Source of the DNA: Diprion similis
Taxonomy: Eukaryota; Arthropoda; Insecta; Hymenoptera; Diprionidae
Assembly: GCF_021155765.1 (NCBI RefSeq)
Contig: NC_060116.1
Location: 3,038,001-3,102,000 of the forward strand
Length of the DNA: 64,000 nt
Direction: 5' to 3'
Below are positions 27,501-41,279 of this stretch, one piece after another. The stretch's first letter is position 1. Each line of letters begins with the position of its first letter. A program made the translations under genes and the position numbers. Under the pieces are notes generated by a model that was not told where the DNA came from, searched no databases, and saw nothing but the letters and a program-made list of their open reading frames with translations.

Positions 27501-29738
27501 ACCTGCGGTAATTGATTGCAGGTTTTTTCAAAGTCATCAAAATTTTCGCCAAAAATCCAAAGGGGTTAGCCTTACTTTTTTAGTGATTTTGTAAACCGAA
27601 AATTTTTCGTCTCGGAATCGATTTGTATGACGATCTTTGGGGTAATTGGACCATCAGGAACTCAAAAAACACATCAAAAACAGCGTTGGACCAGTAGCAG
27701 AGAAATGACGACGAAAATCATGAGTTTTTGGGCCGTAACTTTTCAGCTATCAATCGCAGCGTATTGAGACTGCGCTCAATCGATTTCTCTCGCAAAATTA
27801 CGTCAGGAAAGGGAATGCGGAAATTCATTGCAGCATCTTTCAAAGTCATCAAAATTTTTGCTAAAAATCCAAAGGGGTTAGCCTTACTTTTTTGGTCATT
27901 TTCGGAACCGAAAATTTCTCGTTTCGGAATCGATTTGAATGACGATCTTCAGAGTAATTGGACTACCAGGAACTCAGAAAACACATCAAAAACAGCGTTG
28001 GACCAGTAGCAGAGAAATGACGATGAAAATCATGAGTTTTCTGGCCGTAACTTTTCAGCTATCAATCGCAGCGTATTGAGACTGCGCTCAATCGATTTTT
28101 CTCGCAAAATAAAGTCGGAAAAGGTCATGCGGAAATTGATTGCAGGTTTTTTCAAAGTCATCAAAATTTTCGCCGAAAGTCCAAAGGGGTTAGCCTTACT
28201 TTTTTGGTCATTTTTGGAGCCGAAAATTTCTCGTTTCGGAATCGATTTGTGGGACGATCTTTAGAGTAATTAGACCACCAGGAACTCAGAAAACTCATCA
28301 AAAACAGCGTTGGACCAGTAACAGAGAAATGACGATGAAAATCATGAGTTTTTGGGCCGTAACTTTTCAGCTATCAATCGCAGCGTATTGAGACTGCGCT
28401 CAATCGACTTCTCTCGCAAAATTACGTCAGAAAAGGGAATGCGGAAATTTATTGCAGCTTCATTCAAAGTCATCAAAATTTTTGCCAAAAATCCAAAGGG
28501 GTTAGCCTTACTTTTTTGATCATTTTCGGAGCCGAAAATTTCTCGTTTCGGAATCAAATTGTATGACGATCTTTAGAGCGACTGGACCATCAGGAACTCG
28601 GGAAACACATCAAAAACTGCGTAGAATCAGCAGCAGAGAAATGACGATGAAAATCATGAGTTTTTCGGCCGTAACTTTTTAGCTATCAATCGCAGCGTCT
28701 TGAGACTGCGCTCAATCGATTTTTCTCGCAAAATTATGTCGAAATAGGACATGCGGAAATTGATTGCAGGTTTTTTCAAAGTCATCAAAATTTTCGCCAA
28801 AAATCCAAAGGGGTTAGCCTTACTTTTTTAGTGATTTTGGAAACCGAGAATTTTTCGTCTCGGAATCGATTTATATGACGATCTTTGGGGTAATTGGACC
28901 ATCAGGAACTCAGAAAACACATCAAAAACAGCGTTGGACCAGTAGCAGAGAAATGACGATGAAAATCATGGGTTTTCGGGCCGTAACTTTTCAGTTATCA
29001 ATCGCAGCGTATTGAGAGTGCGCTCAATCGATTTCTCTCGCAAAATTACGTCAGAAAAGGGAATGCGGAAATTCATTGCAGCATCTTTCAAAGTCATCAA
29101 AATTTTTGCCAATAATCCAAAGGGGTTAGCCTTACTTTTTTGATCATTTCCGGAGCTGAAAATTTCTCGTTCCGGAATCAAATTGTATGACGATCTTTAG
29201 AGCAACTGGACCATCAGGAACTCGGGAAACACATCAAAAACTGCGTAGCATCAGCAGCAGAGAAATGACGATGAAAATCATGAGTTTTTCGGCCGTAACT
29301 TTTCAGCTATCAATCGCAGCGTATTGAGACTGCGCTCAATCGATTTTTCTCGCAAAATTACGTCGAAATAGGACATGCGGAATTTGATTGCAGGTTTTTT
29401 CAAAGTCATCAAAATTTTCGCCAAAAATCCAAAGGGGTTAGCCTTACTTTTTTAGTGATTTTGGAAACCGAAAATTTTTCGTTTCGGAATCGATTTGTAT
29501 GACGATCTTTGGGGTAATTGGACCATCAGGAACTCAGAAAACACATCAAAACAGCGTTGGACCAGTAGCAGAGAAATGACGATGAAAATCATGAGTTTTT
29601 TGGCCGTAACTTTTCAGCTATCAATCGCAGCGTATTGAGACTGCGCTCAATCGATTTCTCTCGCAAAATTACGTCAGAAAAGGGAATGCGGAAATTCATT
29701 GCAGCATCTTTCAAAGTCATCAAATGTTTTGCCAAAAA
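18510..29738 (+). repeat. Higher-order repeat copy 1 (36 monomers)
   Basis: Landmarks in this copy recur 11,229 bases later in copy 2: the GGAATGAGGCATGAG variant near 19070 and 30299, the AAAATAAAGTCGG variant near 19371 and 30600, and GGGCTTGAG near 20637 and 31866. 11,229 equals 36 x 312 minus 3, the 3 being single-base deletions found at the same places in all copies (GCCGAAATTTC near 25411 and 26034, and ATCAAAACAGCG near 29549). Relative to copy 3, four monomers are missing at about 22,117-22,135. Confidence 0.88.
24838..26083 (+). repeat. Nested tandem duplication of a satellite dimer
   Basis: Two adjacent 623-bp dimers (2 x 312 minus 1) are practically identical and share the same single-base deletion in GAGCCGAAATTTC (25411 and 26034), GGAAATCGATTGCAGG (25014 and 25637) and CTTTCGAGTAATTAG. 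The same duplicated dimer is in higher-order copies 2 and 3 (about 36,380-37,625 and 48,857-50,102), so it arose before the long unit was multiplied. Confidence 0.8.
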
Positions 29739-32700
29739 TCCAAAGGGGTTAGCCTTACTTTTTTAGTGATTTTCGAAACCGAAAATTTTTCGTCTCGGAA
29801 TCGATTTGTATGACGATCTTTGGAGTAATTGGACCATCAGGAACTCAGAAAACACATCGAAAACAGCGTTGGACCAGTAGCAGAGAAATGACGATGAAAA
29901 TCATGAGTTTTTTGGCCGTAACTTTTCAGCTATCAATCGCAGCGTATTGAGACTGCGCTCAATCGATTTCTCTCGCAAAATTACGTCAGAGAAGGAAATG
30001 CGGAAATTCATTGCAGCATCTTTCAAAGTCATCAAAATTTTTGCCAAAAATCCGAAGGGGTTAGCCTTACTTTATTAGTGATTTTCAAAACCGAAAATTT
30101 TTCGTCTAGGAATCGATTTGTATGACAATCTTTGGAGTAATTGGACCATCAGGAACTCAGAAATCAGATCAGAAACAGCGTTGGACCAGTAGCAGAGAAA
30201 TGACGATGAAAATCATGAGTTTTTCGGCCGTAACTCTTCAGCTATCAATCGCAGCGTATTGGGACTGCGCTGAATCGATTTTTCTCGCAAAATTACGTCG
30301 GAATGAGGCATGAGAAAATGAATTGCAGGTTCTTTTAAAGTCATCAAAATTTTCGCCAAAAATCCAAACGGGTTAGCCTTACTTTTTTGGTCATTTTCGG
30401 AACCGAAAATTTCTCGTTTCGGAATCGATTTGTATGACGATCTTTAGAGTAATTGGACTACCAGGAACTCAGAAAACACATCAAAAACAGCGTTGGACCA
30501 GTAGCAGAGAAATGACGATGAAAATCATGAGTTTTTTGGCCGTAACTTTTCAGCTATCAATCGCAGCGTATTGAGACTGCGCTCAATCGATTTTTCTCGC
30601 AAAATAAAGTCGGAAAAGGTCATGCGGAAATTGATTGCAGGTTGTTTCAAAGTCATCAAAATTTTCGCTGAAAGTCCAAAGGGGTTAGCCATACTTTTTA
30701 GGTCATTTTCGGAGCCGAAAATTTCTCGTTTCGGAATCGATTTGTATGACGATCTTTAGAGTAATTAGACCACCAGGAACTCAGAAAACGAATCAAAAAC
30801 AGCGTTGGACCAGTAACAGAGAAATGACGATGAAAATCATGAGTTTTTGGGCCGTAACTTTTCAGCTATCAATCGCAGCGTATTGAGACTGCGCTCAATC
30901 GATTTCTCTCGCAAAATTACGTCAGAAAAGGGAATGCGGAAATTCATTGCAGCTTCTTTCAAAGTCATCAAAATTTTTGCCAAAAATCCAAAGGGGTTAG
31001 CCTTACTTTTTTGATCATTTTCGGAGCCGAAAATTTCTCGTTTCGGAATCAAATTGTATGACGATCTTCAGAGCAACTGGACCATCAGGAACTCGGAAAA
31101 CACATCAAAAACTGCGTAGAATCAGCAGCAGAGAAATGACGATGAAAATCATGAGTTTTTCGGCCGTAACTTTTGAGCTATTAATCGCAGCGTATTGAGA
31201 CTGCGCTCAATCGATTTTTCTCGAAAAATTACGTCGAAATAGGACATGCGGAAATTGATTGCAGGTTTTTTCAAAGTCATCAAAATTTTCGCCAAAAATC
31301 CAAAGGGGTTAGCCTTACTTTTTTAGTGATTTTGGAAACCGAAAATTTTTCGCCTCGGAATCGATTTGTATGACGATCTTTGGGGTAATTGGACCGTCAG
31401 GAACTCAAAAAACACATCAAAAACGGCGTTGGACCAGTAGCAGAGAAATGACGATGAAAATCATGAGTTTTTGGGCCGTAACTTTTCAGCTGTCAATCGC
31501 AGCGTATTGAGACTGCGCTCAATCGATTTCTCTCGCAAAATTACGTCAGAAAAGGGAATGCGGAAATTCATTGCAGCATCTTTCAAAGTCATCAAGATTT
31601 TTGCCAAAAATCCAAAGGGGTTAGCCTTACTTTATTAGTGATTTTCAAAACCGGAAATTTTTCGTCTCGGAATCGATTTCTATGACAATCTTTGGAGTAA
31701 TTGGACCATCAGGAACTCAGAAATCAGATCAAAAACAGCGTTGGACCAGTAGCAGAGAAATGACGATGAAAATCATGAGTTTTTCGGCCGTAACTCTTCA
31801 GCTATCAATCGCAGCGTATTGGGACTGCGCTGAATCGATTTTTCTCGCAAAATTACGTCGGAATAGGGCTTGAGAAAATGAATTGCAGGTTTTTTTGAAG
31901 TCATCAAAATTTTCGCCAAAAATCCAAAGGGGTTAGCCTTACTTTTTTGGTCATTTTCGGAGCCGAAAATTTCTCGTTTCGGAATCGATTTGTATGACGA
32001 TCTTTAGAGTAATTAGACCACCAGGAACTCAGAAAACACATCAAAAACAGCGTTGGACCAGTAGCAGAGAAATGACGATGAAAATCATGAGTTTTTGGGC
32101 CGTAACTTTTCAGCTATCAATCGCAGCGTATTGAGACTGCGCTCAATCGATTTCTCTCGCACAATTACGTCAGAAAAGGGAATGCGGAAATTCATTGCAG
32201 CTTCATTCAAAGTCATCAAAATTTTTGCCAAAAATCCGAAGGGGTTAGCCTTACTTTTTTGATCATTTTCGGAGCCGAAAATTTCTCGTTTCGGAATCAA
32301 ATTGTATGACGATCTTTAGAGCAACTGGACCATCAGGAACTCGGGAAACACATCAAAAACTGCGTAGAATCAGCAGCAGAGAAATGACGATGAAAATCAT
32401 GAGTTTTTCGGCCGTAACTTTTCAGCTATCAATCGCAGCGTATTGAGACTGCGCTCAATCGATTTTTCTCGCAAAATTACGTCGAAATGGGACATGTGGA
32501 AATTGATTGCAGGTTTTTTCAAAGTCATCAAAATTTGCGCCAAAAATCCAAAGGGGTTAGCCTTACTTTTTTAGTGATTTTGGAAACCGAAAATTTTTCG
32601 TCTCGGAATCGATTTATATGACGATCTTTGGGGTAATTGGACCATCGGAAACTCAGAAAACACATCAAAAACAGCGTTGGACCAGTAGCAGAGAAATGAC

Positions 32701-35700
32701 GATGAAAATCATGAGTTTTTCGGCCGTAACTCTTCGGCTATCAATCGCAGCGTATTGAGAGTGCGCTCAATCGATTTCTCTCGCAAAATTACGTCGGAAA
32801 AGGGAATGCGGAAATTCATTGCAGCATCTTTCAAAGTCATCAAAATTTTTGCCAATAATCCAAAGGGGTTAGCCTTACTTTATTAGTGATTTTCGAAACC
32901 GAAGATTTTTCGTCTCGGAATCGATTTGTATGACGATCTTTGGAGTAATTGGAACATCAGGAACTCAGAAATCAAATAAAAAACAGCGTTGGACCAGTAG
33001 CAGAGAAATGACGCTGAAAATCATGAGTTTTTCGTCCGTAACTCTTCAGCTATCAATCGCAGCGTATTGAGACTGCGCTCAATCGATTTCTCTCGCAAAA
33101 TTACGTCAGGAAAGGGAATGCGGAAATTCATTGCAGCTTCTTTCAAAGTCATCAAAATTTTTGCCAAAAATCCAAAGGGGTTAGCCTTACTTATTTGATC
33201 ATTTTCGGAGCCGAAAATTTCTCGTTTCGGAATCAAATTGTATGACGATCTTTAGAGCAACTGGACCATCAGGAACTCGGGAAACACATCAAAAACTGCG
33301 TAGAATCAGCACCAGAGAAATAACGATGAAAATCATGAGTTTTTCGGCCGTAACTTTTCAGCTATTAATCGCAGCGTATTGAGACTGCGCTCAATCGATT
33401 TTTCTCGCAAAATTACGTCGAAATAGGACATGCGGAAATTGATAGCAGGTTTTTTCAAAGTCATCAAAATTTTCGCCAAAAATCCAAAGGGGTTAGCCTT
33501 ACTTTTTTAGTGATTTTGGAAACCGAAAATTTTTCGCCTCGGAATCGATTTGTATGACGATCTTTGGGGTAATTGGACCGTCAGGAACTCAAAAAACACA
33601 TCAAAAACGGCGTTGGACCAGTAGCAGAGAAATGACGATGAAAATCATGAGTTTTTGGGCCGTAACTTTTCAGCTATCAATCGCAGCGTATTGAGACTGC
33701 GCTCGATCGATTTCTCTCGCAAAATTACGTCAGGAAAGGGAATGCGGAAATTCATTGCAGCTTCTTTCGAAGTCATCGAAATTTTTGCCAAAAATCCAAA
33801 GGGGTTAGCCTTTCTTTTTTGATCATTTTTGGAGCCGAAAATTTCTCGTTTCGGAATCAAATTGTATGACGATCTTTGGAGCAACTGGACCATCAGGAAC
33901 TCGGGAAACACATCAAAAACTGCGTAGAATCAGCAGCAGAGAAATGACGATGAGAATCATGAGTTTTTCGGCCTTAACTTTTCAGCTATCAATCGCAGCG
34001 TATCGAGACTGCGCTCAATCGATTTCTCCCGCAAAATTACGTCAGAAAAGGGAATGCGGAAATTCATTGCAGCATCTTTCAAAGTCATCAAGATTTTTGC
34101 CAAAAATCCAAAGGGGTTAGCCTTACTTTATTAGTGATTTTCAAAACCGGAAATTTTTCGTCTCGGAATCGATTTCTATGACAATCTTTGGAGTAATTGG
34201 ACCATCAGGAACTCAGAAATCAGATCAAAAACAGCGTTGGACCAGTAGCAGAGAAATGACGATGAAAATCATGAGTTTTTCGGCCGTAACTCTTCAGCTA
34301 TCAATCGCAGCGTATTGGGACTGCGCTGAATCGATTTTTCTCGCAAAATTACGTCGGAATAGGGCTTGAGAAAATGAATTGCAGGTTTTTTTGAAGTCAT
34401 CAAAATTTTCGCCAAAAATCCAAAGGGGTTAGCCTTACTTTTTTGGTCATTTTCGGAGCCGAAAATTTCTCGTTTCGGAATCGATTTGTATGACGATCTT
34501 TAGAGTAATTAGACCACCAGGAACTCAGAAAACACATCAAAAACAGCGTTGGACCAGTAGCAGAGAAATGACGATGAAAATCATGAGTTTTTGGGCCGTA
34601 ACTTTTCAGCTATCAATCGCAGCGTATTGAGACTGCGCTCAATCGATTTCCCTCGCACAATTACGTCAGAAAAGGGAATGCGGAAATTCATTGCAGCTTC
34701 ATTCAAAGTCATCAAAATTTTTGCCAAAAATCCAAAGGGGTTAGCCTTACTTATTTGATCATTTTCGGAGCCGAAAATTTCTCGTTTCGGAATCAAATTG
34801 TATGACGATCTTTAGAGCAACTGGACCATCAGGAACTCGGGAAACACATCAAAAACTGCGTAGAATCAGCACCAGAGAAATGACGATGAAAATCATGAGT
34901 TTTTCGGCCGTAACTTTTCAGCTATTAATCGCAGCGTATTGAGACTGCGCTCGATCGATTTTTCTCGCAAAATTACGTCGAAATAGGACATGCGGAAATT
35001 GATTGCAGGTTTTTTCAAAGTCATCAAAATTTTCGCCAAAAATCCAAAGGGGTTAGCCTTACTTTTTTAGTGATTTTGGAAACCGAAAATTTTTCGCCTC
35101 GGAATCGATTTGTATAACGATCTTTGGGGTAATTAGACCGTCAGGAACTCAAAAAACACATCAAAAACGGCGTTGGACCAGTAGCAGAGAAATGACGATG
35201 AAAATCATGAGTTTTTGGGCCGTAACTTTTCAGCTATCAATCGCAGCGTATTGAGACTGCGCTCAATCGATTTCTCTCGCAAAATTACGTCAGGAAAGGG
35301 AATGCGGAAATTCATTGCAGCTTCTTTCAAAGTCATCGAAATTTTTGCCAAAAATCCAAAGGGGTTAGCCTTACTTTTTTGATCATTTTTGGAGCCGAAA
35401 ATTTCTCGTTTCGGAATCAAATTGTATGACGATCTTTGGAGCAACTGGACCATCAGGAACTCGGGAAACACATCAAAAACTGCGTAGAATCGGCAGCAGA
35501 GAAATGACGATGAGAATCATGAGTTTTTCGGCCGTAACTTTTCAGCTATCAATCGCAGCGTATCGAGACTGCGCTCAATCGATTTCTCTCGCAAAATTAC
35601 GTCAGAAAAGGGAATGCGGAAGATCATTGCAGCATCTTTCAAAGTCATCAAGATTTTTGCCAAAAATCCAAAGGGGTTAGCCTTACTTTATTAGTGATTT

Positions 35701-38700
35701 TCGAAACCGGAAATTTTTCGTCTCGGAATCGATTTCTATGACAATCTTTGGAGTAATTGGACCATCAGGAACTCAGAAATCAGATCAAAAACAGCGTTGG
35801 ACCAGTAGCAGAGAAATGACGATGAAAATCATGAGTTTTCCGGCCGTAACTCTTCAGCTATCAATCGCAGCGTATTGGGACTGCGCTGAATCGATTTTTC
35901 TCGCAAAATTACGTCGGAATAGGGCATGAGAAAATGAATTGCAGGTTTTTTTGAAGTCATCAAAATTTTCGCCAAAAATCCAAAGGGGTTAGCCTTACTT
36001 TTTTGGTCATTTTCAGAGCCGAAAATTTCTCGTTTCGGAATCGATTTGTATGACGATCTTTAGAGTAATTAGACCACCAGGAACTCAGAAAACACATCAA
36101 AAACAGCGTTGGACCAGTAGCAGAGAAATGACGATGAAAATCATGAGTTTTTGGGCCGTAACTTTTCAGCTATCAATCGCAGCGTATTGAGACTGCGCTC
36201 AATCGATTTCTCTCGCACAATTACGTCAGAAAAGGGAATGCGGAAATTCATTGCAGCTTCATTCAAAGTCATCAAAATTTTTGCCAAAAATCCAAAGGGG
36301 TTAGCCTTACTTTTTTGATCATTTTCGGAGCCGAAAATTTCTCGTTTCGGAATCAAATTGTATGACGATCTTTAGAGCAACTGGACCATCAGGAACTCGG
36401 GAAACACATCAAAAACTGCGTAGAATCAGCAGCAGAGAAATGACGATGAAAATCATGAGTTTTTCGGCCGTAACTTTTCAGCTATCAATCGCAGCGTATT
36501 GAGACTGCGCTCAATCGATTTTTCTCGCAAAATTACGTCGAAATAGGACATGTGGAAATCGATTGCAGGTTTTTTTAAAGTCATCAAAATTTGCGCCAAA
36601 AATCCAAAGGGGTTAGCCTTACTTTTTTGGTCATTTTCGGAGCCGAAAATTTCTCGTTTCGGAATCGATTTGTATGACGATCTTTCGAGTAATTAGACCA
36701 CCAGGAACTCAGAAAACACATCAAAAACAGCGTTGGACCAGTAGCAGAGAATTGACGATGAAAATCATGAGTTTTTGGGCCGTAACTTTTCAGCTATCAA
36801 TCGCAGCGTATTGAGACTGCGCTCAATCGATTTCTCTCGCACAATTACGTCAGAAAAGGGAATGCGGAAATTCATTGCAGCTTCATTCAAAGTCATCAAA
36901 ATTTTTGCTAAAAATCCAAAGGGGTTAGCCTTACTTTTTTGATCATTTTCGGAGCCGAAATTTCTCGTTTCGGAATCAAATTGTATGACGATCTTTAGAG
37001 CAACTGGATTATTAGGAACTCGGGAAACACATCAAAAACTGCGTAGAATCAGCAGCAGAGAAATGACGATGAAAATCATGAGTTTTTCGGCCGTAACTTT
37101 TCAGCTATCAATCGCAGCGTATTGAGACTGCGCTCAATCGATTTTTCTCGCAAAATTACGTCGAAATAGGACATGTGGAAATCGATTGCAGGTTTTTTTA
37201 AAGTCATCAAAATTTGCGCCAAAAATCCAAAGGGGTTAGCCTTACTTTTTTGGTCATTTTCGGAGCCGAAAATTTCTCGTTTCGGAATCGATTTGTATGA
37301 CGATCTTTCGAGTAATTAGACCACCAGGAACTCAGAAAACACATCAAAAACAGCGTTGGACCAGTAGCAGAGAATTGACGATGAAAATCATGAGTTTTTG
37401 GGCCGTAACTTTTCAGCTATCAATCGCAGCGTATTGAGACTGCGCTCAATCGATTTCTCTCGCACAATTACGTCAGAAAAGGGAATGCGGAAATTCATTG
37501 CAGCTTCATTCAAAGTCATCAAAATTTTTGCTAAAAATCCAAAGGGGTTAGCCTTACTTTTTTGATCATTTTCGGAGCCGAAATTTCTCGTTTCGGAATC
37601 AAATTGTATGACGATCTTTAGAGCAACTGGATTATTAGGAACTCGGGAAACACATCAAAAACTGCGTAGAATCAGCAGCAGAGAAATGACGATGAAAATC
37701 ATGAGTTTTTCGGCCGTAACTTTTCAGCTATCAATCGCAGCGTATTGAGACTGCGCTCAATCGATTTTTCTCGCAAAATTACGTCGAAATAGGACATGTG
37801 GAAATTGATTGCAGGTTTTTTCAAAGTCATCAAAATTTGCGCCAAAAATCCAAAGGGGTTAGCCTTACTTTTTTGGTGATTTTGGAAACCGAAAATTTTT
37901 CGTCTCGGAATCGATTCATATGACGATCTTTGGGGTAATCGGACCATCGGGAACTCAGAAAACACATCAAAAACCGCGTTGGACCAGTAGCAGAGAAATG
38001 ACGATGAAAATCATGAGTTTTTCGGCCGTAACTCTTCGGCTATCAATCGCGGCGTATTGGGACTGCGCTGAATCGATTTTTCTCGCAAAATTACGTCGGA
38101 ATGGGGCATGAGAAATTGAATTGCAGGTTTTTTTGAAGTCATCAAAATTTTCGCCAAAAATCCAAAGGGGTTAGCCTTACTTTTTTGGTCATTTTCGGAG
38201 CCGAAAATTTCTCGTTTCGGAATCGATTTGTATGACGATCTTTAGAGTAATTAGACCACCAGGAACTCAGAAAACACATCAAAAACAGCGTTGGACCAGT
38301 AGCAGAGAAATGACGATGAAAATCATGAGTTTTTGGGCCGTAACTTTTCAGCTATCAATCGCAGCGTATTGAGACTGCGCTCAATCGATTTCTCTCGCAA
38401 AATTAGGTCAGAAAAGGGAATGCGGAAATTCATTGCAGCTTCATTCAAAGTCATCAAAATTTTTGCCAAAAATCCAAAGGGGTTAGCCTTACTTTTTTAG
38501 TGATTTTGGAAACCGAAAATTTTTCGTCTCGGAATCGATTTATATGACGATCTTCGGGGTAATTGGACCATCAGGAACTCAGAAAACACATCAAAAACAG
38601 CGTTGGACCAGTAGCAGAGAAATGACGCTGAAAATCATGAGTTTTTCGTCCGTAACTCTTCAGCTATCAATCGCAGCGTATTGAGACTGCGCTCAATCGA

Positions 38701-41279
38701 TTTCTCTCGCAAAATTACGTCAGGAAAGGGAATGCGGAAATTCATTGCAGCTTCTTTCAAAGTCATCAAAATTTTTGCCAAAAATCCAAAGGGGTTAGCC
38801 TTACTTATTTGATCATTTTCGGAGCCGAAAATTTCTCGTTTCGGAATCAAATTGTATGACGATCTTTAGAGCAACTGGACCATCAGGAACTCGGGAAACA
38901 CATCAAAAACTGCGTAGAATCAGCAGCAGAGAAATGACGATGAAAATCATGAGTTTTTCGGCCGTAACTTTTCAGCTATCAATCGCAGCGTATTGAGACT
39001 GCGCTCAATCGATTTTTCTCGCAAAATTACGTCGAAATAGGACCTGCGGTAATTGATTGCAGGTTTTTTCAAAGTCATCAAAATTTTCGCCAAAAATCCA
39101 AAGGGGTTAGCCTTACTTTTTTAGTGATTTTGTAAACCGAAAATTTTTCGTCTCGGAATCGATTTGTATGACGATCTTTGGGGTAATTGGACCATCAGGA
39201 ACTCAAAAAACACATCAAAAACAGCGTTGGACCAGTAGCAGAGAAATGACGACGAAAATCATGAGTTTTTGGGCCGTAACTTTTCAGCTATCAATCGCAG
39301 CGTATTGAGACTGCGCTCAATCGATTTCTCTCGCAAAATTACGTCAGGAAAGGGAATGCGGAAATTCATTGCAGCATCTTTCAAAGTCATCAAAATTTTT
39401 GCTAAAAATCCAAAGGGGTTAGCCTTACTTTTTTGGTCATTTTCGGAACCGAAAATTTCTCGTTTCGGAATCGATTTGAATGACGATCTTCAGAGTAATT
39501 GGACTACCAGGAACTCAGAAAACACATCAAAAACAGCGTTGGACCAGTAGCAGAGAAATGACGATGAAAATCATGAGTTTTCTGGCCGTAACTTTTCAGC
39601 TATCAATCGCAGCGTATTGAGACTGCGCTCAATCGATTTTTCTCGCAAAATAAAGTCGGAAAAGGTCATGCGGAAATTGATTGCAGGTTTTTTCAAAGTC
39701 ATCAAAATTTTCGCCGAAAGTCCAAAGGGGTTAGCCTTACTTTTTTGGTCATTTTTGGAGCCGAAAATTTCTCGTTTCGGAATCGATTTGTGGGACGATC
39801 TTTAGAGTAATTAGACCACCAGGAACTCAGAAAACTCATCAAAAACAGCGTTGGACCAGTAACAGAGAAATGACGATGAAAATCATGAGTTTTTGGGCCG
39901 TAACTTTTCAGCTATCAATCGCAGCGTATTGAGACTGCGCTCAATCGACTTCTCTCGCAAAATTACGTCAGAAAAGGGAATGCGGAAATTTATTGCAGCT
40001 TCATTCAAAGTCATCAAAATTTTTGCCAAAAATCCAAAGGGGTTAGCCTTACTTTTTTGATCATTTTCGGAGCCGAAAATTTCTCGTTTCGGAATCAAAT
40101 TGTATGACGATCTTTAGAGCGACTGGACCATCAGGAACTCGGGAAACACATCAAAAACTGCGTAGAATCAGCAGCAGAGAAATGACGATGAAAATCATGA
40201 GTTTTTCGGCCGTAACTTTTTAGCTATCAATCGCAGCGTCTTGAGACTGCGCTCAATCGATTTTTCTCGCAAAATTATGTCGAAATAGGACATGCGGAAA
40301 TTGATTGCAGGTTTTTTCAAAGTCATCAAAATTTTCGCCAAAAATCCAAAGGGGTTAGCCTTACTTTTTTAGTGATTTTGGAAACCGAGAATTTTTCGTC
40401 TCGGAATCGATTTATATGACGATCTTTGGGGTAATTGGACCATCAGGAACTCAGAAAACACATCAAAAACAGCGTTGGACCAGTAGCAGAGAAATGACGA
40501 TGAAAATCATGGGTTTTCGGGCCGTAACTTTTCAGTTATCAATCGCAGCGTATTGAGAGTGCGCTCAATCGATTTCTCTCGCAAAATTACGTCAGAAAAG
40601 GGAATGCGGAAATTCATTGCAGCATCTTTCAAAGTCATCAAAATTTTTGCCAATAATCCAAAGGGGTTAGCCTTACTTTTTTGATCATTTCCGGAGCTGA
40701 AAATTTCTCGTTCCGGAATCAAATTGTATGACGATCTTTAGAGCAACTGGACCATCAGGAACTCGGGAAACACATCAAAAACTGCGTAGCATCAGCAGCA
40801 GAGAAATGACGATGAAAATCATGAGTTTTTCGGCCGTAACTTTTCAGCTATCAATCGCAGCGTATTGAGACTGCGCTCAATCGATTTTTCTCGCAAAATT
40901 ACGTCGAAATAGGACATGCGGAATTTGATTGCAGGTTTTTTCAAAGTCATCAAAATTTTCGCCAAAAATCCAAAGGGGTTAGCCTTACTTTTTTAGTGAT
41001 TTTGGAAACCGAAAATTTTTCGTTTCGGAATCGATTTGTATGACGATCTTTGGGGTAATTGGACCATCAGGAACTCAGAAAACACATCAAAACAGCGTTG
41101 GACCAGTAGCAGAGAAATGACGATGAAAATCATGAGTTTTTTGGCCGTAACTTTTCAGCTATCAATCGCAGCGTATTGAGACTGCGCTCAATCGATTTCT
41201 CTCGCAAAATTACGTCAGAAAAGGGAATGCGGAAATTCATTGCAGCATCTTTCAAAGTCATCAAATGTTTTGCCAAAAA
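29739..41279 (+). repeat. Higher-order repeat copy 2 (37 monomers)
   Basis: Length 11,541 = 37 x 312 minus 3. Landmarks recur 11,541 bases later at the start of copy 3 and 12,477 bases later near its end (for example the GGGTTTTCGGGCC variant near 40511 and 52988), so copy 3 carries three more monomers. The missing block maps to about 34,701-34,753. Private substitutions include CCGAAGGGG near 32,238 and GATAGCAGG near 33,442. Confidence 0.88.
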
